From: Actinomycetes bacterium
GTDB lineage: Bacteria; Actinomycetota; Actinomycetes; Propionibacteriales; Propionibacteriaceae
Reading direction: 5' to 3'
Assembly (NCBI GenBank): GCA_023387135.1
Contig: JAEWIK010000078.1
Span: forward strand, 1 to 10,977
DNA length: 10,977 bases
Positions 1 to 5,937 of this stretch are shown here, piece after piece. Positions within the stretch are counted from its first letter, which is position 1, and every line of letters starts with the position of its first letter. The translations under genes and the position numbers were made by a program. Under the pieces are notes generated by a model that did not search any database, had not been told where the DNA came from, and worked only from the letters and a program-made list of their open reading frames with translations.

Positions 1-162
1 GACCGGGCGCCGGCGCGACCGGCGGGGGGCGGTGGAGAGGTGGTCGGAGGTCGTGAGGTTCGTCATGCGCAGGATCCGATCGTCGTCGAGGGGCTCGAGG
101 GCGGCGGCAGGATCGGCGGCACGCAGCAGGTCCCGAAGGCTGCCATCGTCGGTGCTCGTCAT
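1..162 (-). CDS. Partner gene of the ECF sigma factor, N-terminus only (runs off the left edge)
   Basis: Only the first 54 codons lie in the window; the frame is open to base 1. The protein begins MTSTDDGSLRDLLRAADP and continues with an acidic, Ala/Leu-rich stretch and then an Arg-rich run (PRRSRRR) at the edge. Such a basic run often precedes a membrane helix, but no helix is visible here. The ATG (162-160) overlaps the sigma factor stop (161-159) as ATGA, and a strong ribosome binding site, AAGGAGG, lies 8 bases upstream inside the sigma gene, so translational coupling is likely. In actinobacteria, a short cytoplasmic N-terminus followed by one membrane helix, encoded directly after an ECF sigma gene, is typical of anti-sigma or anti-sigma-like proteins. 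That role is inferred from position only. Confidence 0.7.
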   Translation of the reverse strand, partial: MTSTDDGSLRDLLRAADPAAALEPLDDDRILRMTNLTTSDHLSTAPRRSRRRPV

Positions 163-692
163 CTGTCCGTCCTCCTTGCCCTTTCATGTCCGGCGCCGTC
201 TGGTTCCTTTCCGAGTTCGGCGCGCAACCGGCGCTTGGCCCGGTGCAGCCTGACCGACGCGGCGTTCTCGCTCACCTGCAGGACGGCGGCGATCCCTGAC
301 GGGCCGAGCCCTTCCCACGCCCACAGCCGCAGCACGTCGGCGTCGGCGGGGCGCAGCCTCGCCAGTGCTTCGAGCACCAGCGTGTTGTCGGGTTCCTCGC
401 CGGGCCCCGGCACCGAGCCGTCTCCTCCGGTGGTGCGCAGGCGCTGCACCAGCCGCTCACGCCGCCGCGACGACCGCTCGGCGTTGGCGAGGCAGTTGCG
501 AGCGACCACGTAGGCCCAGGGGAGCGGCTCGTCGGGGATCTCCTCCAGCCGGCGCCAGCAGACGAGCAGGGTCTCGGACAGGACGTCCTCGGCGGTGGCG
601 GGGTCGGTGCGACGCGCGAGGAAGCGGCGCACCGGCTCGACCACCTCGCGCACCACAGCCTCGAAGCGGGTTCGCCGATCCACCTCCGGCAC
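159..692 (-). CDS. ECF-type RNA polymerase sigma factor (sigma-70 family)
   Basis: Encodes about 177 residues, the usual size for a group 4 (ECF) sigma factor that directs RNA polymerase to a small regulon. Region 2 covers roughly residues 8-75, with the AEDVLSETLLVCWRRL core at 34-49 and the WAYVVARNCLAN segment after it. Region 4 covers roughly 108-160, with a helix-turn-helix around GPSGIAAVLQVSENAASVRL (131-149) followed by HRAKRRL. The linker is Gly/Pro-rich, and no additional C-terminal domain is present. Two GTG starts are possible. The one at 701 directly abuts GGAGG (706-702), leaving no spacing, whereas the one at 692 lies 9 bases downstream of it and is preferred; the difference is three residues. 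The stop overlaps the next gene as ATGA, suggesting co-expression with a regulator. The target regulon and inducing signal cannot be read from the sequence. Confidence 0.9.
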   Translation of the reverse strand: MPEVDRRTRFEAVVREVVEPVRRFLARRTDPATAEDVLSETLLVCWRRLEEIPDEPLPWAYVVARNCLANAERSSRRRERLVQRLRTTGGDGSVPGPGEEPDNTLVLEALARLRPADADVLRLWAWEGLGPSGIAAVLQVSENAASVRLHRAKRRLRAELGKEPDGAGHERARRTDR

Positions 693-701
693 GATGCTCA
701 C

Positions 702-706
702 CCTCC
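702..706 (-). promoter_or_regulatory. Ribosome binding site that decides the sigma factor start
   Basis: GGAGG lies on the minus strand at 706-702. It touches the GTG at 701 but stands 9 bases from the in-frame GTG at 692, which favours the shorter protein. Confidence 0.55.
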
Positions 707-717
707 GCTATGTCCGG

Positions 718-745
718 CACCGGCCCGGAGCTTTCACCGGCCCGG
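718..745. repeat. Pair of 11-base direct repeats upstream of the sigma gene
   Basis: CACCGGCCCGG (plus-strand reading) occurs at 718-728 and again, identically, at 735-745, a period of 17 bases. The pair lies directly upstream of the sigma factor gene and downstream of the MFS hairpin. Repeats in the promoter position could bind a regulator or reflect a promoter duplication. No convincing -35/-10 pair could be assigned here. Confidence 0.6.
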
Positions 746-749
746 GACG

Positions 750-777
750 AGTCTCGCCGCCGGGCTGGCGGAAGACT
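750..777 (-). terminator. Hairpin just after the MFS stop; possible terminator
   Basis: On the minus strand, three bases after the MFS stop (783-781), AGTCT (777-773) pairs with AGACT (754-750), and CCGCC (771-767) pairs with GGCGG (761-757). The loop is 5 bases, with a small 1x2 internal loop between the two helices. Ten base pairs directly behind a stop codon suggest a terminator or transcript end separating the transporter operon from the sigma gene. There is no T-run after it, so intrinsic termination is uncertain. Confidence 0.4.
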
Positions 778-780
778 ACG

Positions 781-2016
781 TCACGCGGCGGTGACCACCT
801 CGTCGTCGGCGGGACGGGACACGCGCATGAGCGTCCGATAGGAGGCCAGCGCGATCAGGGCGGCGATGCCCGCGCACGCGACCACGACGACGAAGCCCGC
901 CTGGGGGCCCGAACCGTCGATGGCGCGTCCCGCGACGCTGGAACCCAGCGCCGCCCCGATACCGATGCCGGTGCCCATCCAGGCGAGGCCCTCGGTGAGC
1001 CGTTCGGCGGGGGCGAGCCTTCCTATCAGGCTGTTGCCGTTGATCAGCGTCGGTGCGACGGTGATGCCGACCAGCACGCCGACGAGGGTCAGTACGAGCA
1101 GCGAATCCGCCACCAGCAGCCCGACGGAGGCGACGAGCAGCGCCGCCACCAGCACGAGGAACCGGGCCGCCAGCGGCGAGGCCCAGTGGCGCGCGCCGTA
1201 GTAGAAGCCCGCCGCCGCCGACGCCAGCGAGAAGATCGCCAGCACCACGCCGGAGGCAGGACGCGCGTCCCAGCTCGTCGTCGCCGCCACGACGGTGATG
1301 TCGATGCTGCCGAACACCCCGCCGATCAGCAGGTTCACGGCGATCACCGGCCCGACTCCGGGGGCGAGCAGGATGAGCCTGCGCCACAGCGGCGAGCCGT
1401 CGGCGCCGGCGTCGGTACGTCCGAGGATCGGCGGCTCGGTGGTGCGCTGGGAGTAGAACAGGTAGGCACCGAGCAGCGAGAACACCACCGGGAGCACCAG
1501 CCCCGCCGCGGGGTGGACCCCCACCGACAGCGCCGTCGCGAGCACCGGCCCCACGACGAAGGTGATCTCGTCGAGGGTGGACTCCAGCGAGAACGCGGTG
1601 TGCAACTGCTGCGGGGTGTCGGTGACGTGGTTCCAGCGGGCGCGGACGAGGGCACCGGGAGCGCCGCCGGTGGCGCCGCTGATGATCGCCGGCACGAACA
1701 GCGTCCACACCGGCCACTGCAGCACGGCGAACACGACGACGAGCGCGAGGGTGACGCTGCTCACCAGCACGGCGGGCATCATGACCCGGCGCTGGCCGTA
1801 CCTGTCCACCAGGTTCGACAGCACCGCCGTGCCGAGCGCCCAGGCGACGCCGTTGGCAGCGGCGAGCGCGCCGGCGAGTTCGTAGCTGCCGTACAGGGCC
1901 GACACCATGAGCACCTGACCGATGCCCATCATCGCCCCACCAGAGCGTGCCAGCAGGCCCGCCGCAGAGAACTTCAGCGCGCCCGGAATCGTCAGGATGT
2001 CGAGATAGGGACGCAT
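781..2016 (-). CDS. MFS transporter (drug-efflux-like, 411 residues)
   Basis: A hydrophobic 411-residue protein with the size and layout of a 12-helix major facilitator superfamily permease of the inner membrane. The signature loop between helices 2 and 3 is seen as NLVDRYGQRRVM, near residues 68-79. A central hydrophilic loop (about 190-215, containing RTTEPPILGRTDAG) divides the N- and C-terminal halves, and the C-terminus (SRPADDEVVTAA) is hydrophilic. The family includes many proton-driven exporters, but no substrate can be deduced. The ATG at 2016 has GAGGGG immediately upstream, a short spacing, and the N-terminus reads straight into helix 1 (YLDILTIPGALKFSAAGLL), so the start seems right. 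It follows the CynX-like transporter gene by 12 bases and is probably in the same operon. Confidence 0.88.
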   Translation of the reverse strand: MRPYLDILTIPGALKFSAAGLLARSGGAMMGIGQVLMVSALYGSYELAGALAAANGVAWALGTAVLSNLVDRYGQRRVMMPAVLVSSVTLALVVVFAVLQWPVWTLFVPAIISGATGGAPGALVRARWNHVTDTPQQLHTAFSLESTLDEITFVVGPVLATALSVGVHPAAGLVLPVVFSLLGAYLFYSQRTTEPPILGRTDAGADGSPLWRRLILLAPGVGPVIAVNLLIGGVFGSIDITVVAATTSWDARPASGVVLAIFSLASAAAGFYYGARHWASPLAARFLVLVAALLVASVGLLVADSLLVLTLVGVLVGITVAPTLINGNSLIGRLAPAERLTEGLAWMGTGIGIGAALGSSVAGRAIDGSGPQAGFVVVVACAGIAALIALASYRTLMRVSRPADDEVVTAA

Positions 2017-2028
2017 CCCCTCAGGTTC

Positions 2029-3216
2029 TCACACGGTGCCGACAAGCTCCGAATCGTCGTCCGGCTTGCGGTCCCGCCCCACGAAGGCCGCCACGGCGAG
2101 CTGCAGGACCGACAGTCCGCCCAGCACGACGAGCGAGGCCTGCCAGCGTCCCGTCGACTCGGCGAGCGAGCCCGTGAGCACCGGCCCGGCCGCCGCCAGC
2201 AGGTAACCGACGGACTGGGTCATCCCCGAGAGCTTCGTGGTCTCGTGGTGGCTGCGTCCCCGCAGGCTCACCAGCGACAGGGCGGCGACGAAGGCGGCGC
2301 CCTGCCCCAGGCCCGCTATCACCACCCAGAGCAGCATGAGCCCCGGTGCCAGGACGAAGCCCGCCGACGCGACGACCATGGGAGCGCTGGCGACGACGAC
2401 GCCCAACCGCTGGTCGGTCGGATGCTGCATGAGGCTGGGGATGGCGAGCCCCGCGAGGATGCCGACCCCCTGGAACACGAACATGTGGACGCCGGCGACG
2501 GTGGGCTCGACGCCCGCGCTGGTCTCGATGGTGGGCAGCCAGGTGACCATGATGTAGAAGGTCGTCGACTGCAGGCCCATGAAGGCCGTCAGCCCCCACG
2601 CCATCGGCTGCCGCCAGACCGAGACAGGGTTGGCGTCGCGGTAGGCCGGCAGCGTCCTGGCCGTGGGCGCGGAAGCGACGCGCGGCAGCCACACCACCGC
2701 GATGACGACGGCGAGCCCCGCCCACACGGCGAGTGCGAAGCGCCAGTCGACGGCGTCGGACAGCGGCACGGCGATGGCCGAGGCGGTGCCGGCGGCGAGG
2801 GTGAGGCAGGCGGTGTACACCCCCGTCGCACGCGACACGTTCGACGGGTAGTCCCGGCGCACGAGGACGGGGACCAGCACATTGCCGACCGCGATCGCGC
2901 TGCCGAGCACGAGCGTCCCGATCCACAGTCCTGCGCTCCCGGTGTAGGAGCGGACGAGGATGCCCGCCGCCAGGATGACGAGCGAGACGAGGATCGCCCG
3001 TTCGACGCCGATGCGGCCGGAGAGCCTGTGGACGAGCGGGGAGATCGCGGCGAAGGCCAGCAGCGGCAGCGCGCCCAGCAGGCCGAGGGCTCCTTCGCCC
3101 AGCCCGACGTCCTCGCCGATCCGGGTGAGGATCGGCCCGACGGCGGTGATCGCGGGACGCAGGCAGGTGGCGACGGCGAAGACTGTCGCAGCCAGCAGGG
3201 CTGACCTTCTCGTCAT
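2029..3216 (-). CDS. CynX/NimT-family MFS transporter
   Basis: Encodes 395 residues. The N-terminus (TCLRPAITAVGPIL), the PLLAFAAISPLVHRLSGRIG loop region and the GSAIAVGNVLVPVLVRRDYP segment are hallmarks of the CynX/NimT branch of the MFS. That branch is named for the cyanate-locus transporter CynX and the 2-nitroimidazole transporter NimT; substrates of most members are unknown. About 12 membrane helices are expected, with a hydrophilic tail (GRDRKPDDDSELVGTV). The ATG at 3216 is chosen because it overlaps the preceding reductase stop as ATGA and has GGAAGGAAG just upstream. A longer in-frame extension to 3405 would lie entirely inside the reductase gene and is rich in Gly/Arg/His, unlike a real N-terminus. 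Co-translation with the reductase suggests that it moves the substrate or product of that enzyme (inference). Confidence 0.9.
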   Translation of the reverse strand: MTRRSALLAATVFAVATCLRPAITAVGPILTRIGEDVGLGEGALGLLGALPLLAFAAISPLVHRLSGRIGVERAILVSLVILAAGILVRSYTGSAGLWIGTLVLGSAIAVGNVLVPVLVRRDYPSNVSRATGVYTACLTLAAGTASAIAVPLSDAVDWRFALAVWAGLAVVIAVVWLPRVASAPTARTLPAYRDANPVSVWRQPMAWGLTAFMGLQSTTFYIMVTWLPTIETSAGVEPTVAGVHMFVFQGVGILAGLAIPSLMQHPTDQRLGVVVASAPMVVASAGFVLAPGLMLLWVVIAGLGQGAAFVAALSLVSLRGRSHHETTKLSGMTQSVGYLLAAAGPVLTGSLAESTGRWQASLVVLGGLSVLQLAVAAFVGRDRKPDDDSELVGTV

Positions 3217-4241
3217 CGGCTTCCTTCCAGGAGTCCCAGCCTCAGGAGGCTCTCTCCCGTGGCGGTGATCGCCTCCTCGTTGCTGCGCGGTGCCCAGCCC
3301 AGTTCCGTCCGCGCCCTCGTGGTGTCGACCCGGCGGATCACACCCCGTTGCCGCGCGCTGGCGCGCAGGGCAGGGACGATACGTGCCGCCGGCCGCAACA
3401 GCCAACCCGGGACCGTGATGACAGGGGCCCGCCTGGCGTCCCGGCCGAGGTTGCGTCGCAGGATCCTTCCGATCTGCGCGAAGCTCACCGGCTCACCGGC
3501 GGCCAGCAGGTAGCGCCGCCCGGCGGCGCGCTCGGACAGCATGGCGGTGACCAGCGCGTCCGCCACGTCGCGGACGTCGACGGTGTTGGTGGAGGCGGGC
3601 GGAGCCACCGGCAGGCCGCCGGTGAGCATGCGGGCGATGATCGCCGTCGAGGCGGAGTAGTCGGGCCCGAGCACCGGCCCGAAGATCCCGACGGGGTTCA
3701 GCGCGACGAGCTCCAGGCCGTGGCCCTCGGTGTCGACGAAGTCCCAGGCTGCCCGTTCGGCGATGGCCTTGGAGCGGACGTACGCGCTCAGCCCCGGAGT
3801 GTCGGGGTCGGTCCAGTCCCGCTCGTCCAGCACCTTGCCCGGCGCGTGGCCGTAGCCGACTGCCGCGAACGAGGAGGTGAGGACGACCCGTCCGACGCCG
3901 GCGTCCCTGGCGGCGCGCAGCACCCGCAGGGTGCCGTCGCGGGCCGGGACCACCAGCTCGTCGTGGTCCTTGGGGTTGCGGACGGGGAAGGGGGAGGCGA
4001 CGTGCAGCACCGCATCGCAACCGCGGACAGCTTCTGCCCAGCCTTCGTCGGACAGCAGGTCTGCGACGACCAACCGCACCCCGGAGGTGTCAACCCCTGC
4101 GTGACGCAGCATCCCGTGCACCACCGGGGTGCGGGAGAGCGAGCGTATCGTGCCGCGCACCTCGTAGCCCAGAGCCAGCAACCTGGCGATGGCGTGCGCC
4201 GCGACGAAGCCGCTTGCCCCGGTGACGAGCACAGTCCTCAT
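3213..4241 (-). CDS. NAD(P)-dependent extended SDR, dihydroflavonol-reductase/epimerase type
   Basis: A 342-residue Rossmann-fold oxidoreductase. The nucleotide-binding motif TGASGFVAAH is at residues 7-16, and an Arg in the following strand (GTIRS) suggests NADPH. The catalytic set is S123/S124 (LTSSFAAVGYG), Y154 and K158 (YVRSK), and NPVGIFGP follows as in the dihydroflavonol-4-reductase-like family. These bacterial proteins typically reduce aldehydes or ketones, and the physiological substrate is unknown. The ATG at 4241 is preferred because the first beta strand begins immediately after it. A GTG at 4274 would add 11 residues of no recognisable structure. No clear ribosome binding site precedes the ATG. 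The stop overlaps the CynX-like transporter start (ATGA), so the two are very likely co-translated. Confidence 0.88.
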   Translation of the reverse strand: MRTVLVTGASGFVAAHAIARLLALGYEVRGTIRSLSRTPVVHGMLRHAGVDTSGVRLVVADLLSDEGWAEAVRGCDAVLHVASPFPVRNPKDHDELVVPARDGTLRVLRAARDAGVGRVVLTSSFAAVGYGHAPGKVLDERDWTDPDTPGLSAYVRSKAIAERAAWDFVDTEGHGLELVALNPVGIFGPVLGPDYSASTAIIARMLTGGLPVAPPASTNTVDVRDVADALVTAMLSERAAGRRYLLAAGEPVSFAQIGRILRRNLGRDARRAPVITVPGWLLRPAARIVPALRASARQRGVIRRVDTTRARTELGWAPRSNEEAITATGESLLRLGLLEGSR

Positions 4242-4264
4242 GCGCCCATTCTCGACCCGGCACG

Positions 4265-4297
4265 CGCCCCGCACGCAGCCCGTGCCTGCCCGGGGCG
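4265..4297 (-). terminator. GC-rich hairpin after the short-chain dehydrogenase gene
   Basis: Inverted repeats CGCCCC (4265-4270) and GGGGCG (4292-4297) enclose GCACG (4271-4275) and CGTGC (4281-4285), with a 5-base loop and a 6-base bulge. On the minus strand it begins 16 bases after the dehydrogenase stop. No T-run follows. It may end the dehydrogenase transcript or only attenuate it before the reductase gene. In DNA this GC-rich, a chance hairpin is possible. Confidence 0.3.
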
Positions 4298-4312
4298 GCG
4301 GCCGTCGCGCCC

Positions 4313-5134
4313 TCAGCGCGCGACGAGCTCCTCCGAACGCTCCCAGAGGGCCGCCGCGAGGTCAGGGTCGTCGGCCAGGGGATTCACCCTCGCCACCCTG
4401 CGCTTGACGAAGTACTCACCGGAGGGGAAGTCGGTGCCGGCCGTCCCCTCGGCGAGGAAGACGAGCGTGTCGGCGGCCTGGGCAGGCCGGGTGAGCACCA
4501 GCTTGGGGAGCGGGCCGCGGTAGGCAAGGCCGACGAGCGAACGCTGGTCGGCGGAGAAGTTCGAGCCGACTGTGCCGGGATGGTAGGCGGCGCTGGCGAG
4601 GCCCTGCGCCGAGTAGCGGCGGTGGAGTTCGCGGACGTGCAGCAATTGGGCGAGCTTGGAGTCGCCGTAGGCGCGGAACGGCGTGTAGCGGCGGCGGTGG
4701 TCGAGGTCGTCGAGCCGCAGCCGTCCCCAGCGATGGGCGAGGCTGCAGGTGGCGACGACGGTGCCCCGGCTGGCGAGCAGGCGGTCGAGCAGCAGGCGTG
4801 TGAGCAGGAAGGGCGCCAGGTAGTTCACCTGGAAGGTGAGTTCGTGGCCGTCCGCGGTGACGGTGCGGCGGCTGCCCGCCATGAGCCCGGCGTTGTTGGC
4901 GAGGACGTCGATGCGCGGGTAGTCATCGAGCAGCCTGGCGGCGAGGGAGCGGACGTCGTCCAGCCTGGCGAAGTCGGCGACCACGTGGTCGGCGGCGAGT
5001 TCGGCGGCCACGGCGGCGGTCTTGCCGGGGGAGCGTCCCACGACCACCACCCGGTGACCGTCTGCCGCCAAGCGCCGGGCGGCGGCGGCCCCGATCCCGT
5101 CGCTGGCTCCCGTGACCACCATGACCTTCTGCAT
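4313..5134 (-). CDS. Classical short-chain dehydrogenase/reductase
   Basis: Encodes 273 residues with a full classical SDR signature: cofactor motif TGASDGIG at residues 8-15, an Arg after strand 2 (VVGRS) favouring NADP, NNAG at 80-83, N104, S131, and Y156/K160 (YGDSK). The substrate-binding region and C-terminus resemble the retinol-dehydrogenase/WWOX-like branch, whose bacterial members act on unknown carbonyl or alcohol substrates. The ATG at 5134 is chosen because GGAGG (5144-5140) stands 5 bases upstream; the in-frame GTG at 5146 would overlap that ribosome binding site. The gene is divergent from the SOS-controlled imuA' gene across 116 bases. The 71-base gap to the next reductase gene, with a hairpin, leaves open whether they share a transcript. 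Confidence 0.9.
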   Translation of the reverse strand: MQKVMVVTGASDGIGAAAARRLAADGHRVVVVGRSPGKTAAVAAELAADHVVADFARLDDVRSLAARLLDDYPRIDVLANNAGLMAGSRRTVTADGHELTFQVNYLAPFLLTRLLLDRLLASRGTVVATCSLAHRWGRLRLDDLDHRRRYTPFRAYGDSKLAQLLHVRELHRRYSAQGLASAAYHPGTVGSNFSADQRSLVGLAYRGPLPKLVLTRPAQAADTLVFLAEGTAGTDFPSGEYFVKRRVARVNPLADDPDLAAALWERSEELVAR

Positions 5135-5215
5135 GAGTACCTCCACAGGTGAGCGTAGGGGGTTCCCGCTGGCGGTTTCGGCGGATATCGGCAGCGCGAT
5201 GGTGTCACTCCCACC

Positions 5216-5244
5216 TTGACTGAATCGAACATGCGTTCGATCAT
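5216..5244 (+). promoter_or_regulatory. Predicted sigma-70-type promoter of the imuA'-imuB-dnaE2 operon
   Basis: TTGACT at 5216-5221 matches the -35 consensus at 5 of 6 bases. After 17 bases comes GATCAT (5239-5244), matching the -10 consensus at 4 of 6. The LexA box fills the spacer and touches the -10 element. Transcription would start about 7 bases after the -10, at or next to 5251, which is the GTG start codon of imuA'. Confidence 0.6.
5224..5241. promoter_or_regulatory. LexA operator (SOS box)
   Basis: ATCGAAC-ATGC-GTTCGAT is a perfect dyad with 7-base arms and a 4-base centre. It contains the TCGAAC-N4-GTTCGA core known for LexA boxes of mycobacteria and related to the CGAAC-N4-GTTCG box of Bacillus. 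It lies between the -35 and -10 elements of the operon promoter, so bound LexA should exclude RNA polymerase. RecA-stimulated LexA cleavage after DNA damage would release it. It is the only such box I find in the window. Confidence 0.93.
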
Positions 5245-5250
5245 GGAGGA

Positions 5251-5937
5251 GTGTCTTTCAGGGCAGTAGCGACAGTCGCACCCACGGTCGAGGTGCTGCA
5301 ACGGCTGCGCGCCCAGGCAGATCCCGAGGCCCGGGCAGGGCTGCGTCCCTTCCCCGTCCATCCCGAACTCGCGAGGCTGTTGCCGGACGGCGGGCTGAAG
5401 CCCGGGGGAGCGTACACGGTGACGGGCGGGTCGCTGCTGCTGAGCCTGCTGGCCCCGCCCTCGCAGGAGGGCACCTGGTGCGGGGTGGTGGGGATGCCCG
5501 ACCTCGGCGCCGAGGCCGCCGAACAGGCGGGGGTGGCCCTCGAGCGGCTCGCGCTGGTGCCGTCTCCCGGCGGGCACTGGCTGTCGGTGGTGGCGGCCCT
5601 CACCGAGGTGCTGCCGGTGGTGGCGGTGCGTCCCCAGACCCGGGTGGCAGAAGCCGACGCCGGCAGGCTCGCCGCCCGCCTGCGGGATCGCGGGGCGGTG
5701 CTGCTGGTGGCAGGGGAGTGGCCGCGGGTCGAGGCGACCCTGAGCGTGGGAGAGCCACGCTGGCACGGCCTCGGGTCGGGACACGGCCACCTCACCGAAC
5801 GCGCTGTGGTGGTGAGCGTCGCCACGCGGCGTTCGCCGATACCGCGCAGCGCCAGGGTGATGCTGCCCGGCCCCACCGGCACCCTCGCTGCCCTTCCCGC
5901 CGAGCCCGTCGTCACCCATCTGCGGGCAGTCGGCTGA
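5251..5937 (+). CDS. imuA: ImuA' mutasome accessory protein (RecA-like, no Walker A)
   Basis: A 228-residue protein identified by its place directly before imuB and by its RecA-like outline. It runs from an N-terminal helix (VEVLQRLRAQADP), through FPVHPELARLLPDGGLKPGG where RecA has GGLPxGR, to VTGGSLLLSLLAPP (57-70), where RecA would carry its Walker A GKT. The lysine and threonine are absent, so ATP hydrolysis is unlikely, as is usual for the actinobacterial ImuA' type. In mycobacteria ImuA' binds ImuB and is needed for damage-induced mutagenesis with DnaE2. The GTG at 5251 directly abuts GGAGGA (5245-5250), which leaves no spacing for that site to work, and the next in-frame start is GTG at 5293. 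The promoter geometry suggests leaderless translation from 5251. Its stop overlaps the imuB ATG by one base. Confidence 0.85.
   Translation: MSFRAVATVAPTVEVLQRLRAQADPEARAGLRPFPVHPELARLLPDGGLKPGGAYTVTGGSLLLSLLAPPSQEGTWCGVVGMPDLGAEAAEQAGVALERLALVPSPGGHWLSVVAALTEVLPVVAVRPQTRVAEADAGRLAARLRDRGAVLLVAGEWPRVEATLSVGEPRWHGLGSGHGHLTERAVVVSVATRRSPIPRSARVMLPGPTGTLAALPAEPVVTHLRAVG

Noticed and set aside
595..3204. Plus-strand open frame of 869 codons opposite the two MFS genes
   Set aside because: Its product is made of Arg/Gly/Asp/His/Gln-rich low-complexity sequence with no fold signature. It is exactly antisense to two well-supported membrane proteins. Long stop-free antisense frames are expected at this GC content.
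3217..3405. 63-residue N-terminal extension of the CynX-like transporter
   Set aside because: The extension is Gly/Arg/His-rich and lies inside the reductase gene. The ATG at 3216 has a ribosome binding site, an ATGA overlap and leads straight into the first family motif.
5182..5208. Possible minus-strand promoter for the dehydrogenase (GTGACA, 15 bases, TATCCG)
   Set aside because: The -35 is good, but the -10 is weak and the spacer too short. There is not enough to call it.
5231..5269. Mini-frame of 12 codons (MRSIMEECLSGQ) starting inside the SOS box and overlapping the imuA' start out of frame
   Set aside because: It starts upstream of the predicted transcription start, has no ribosome binding site and has no sign of selection. 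It would matter only if transcription began further upstream.
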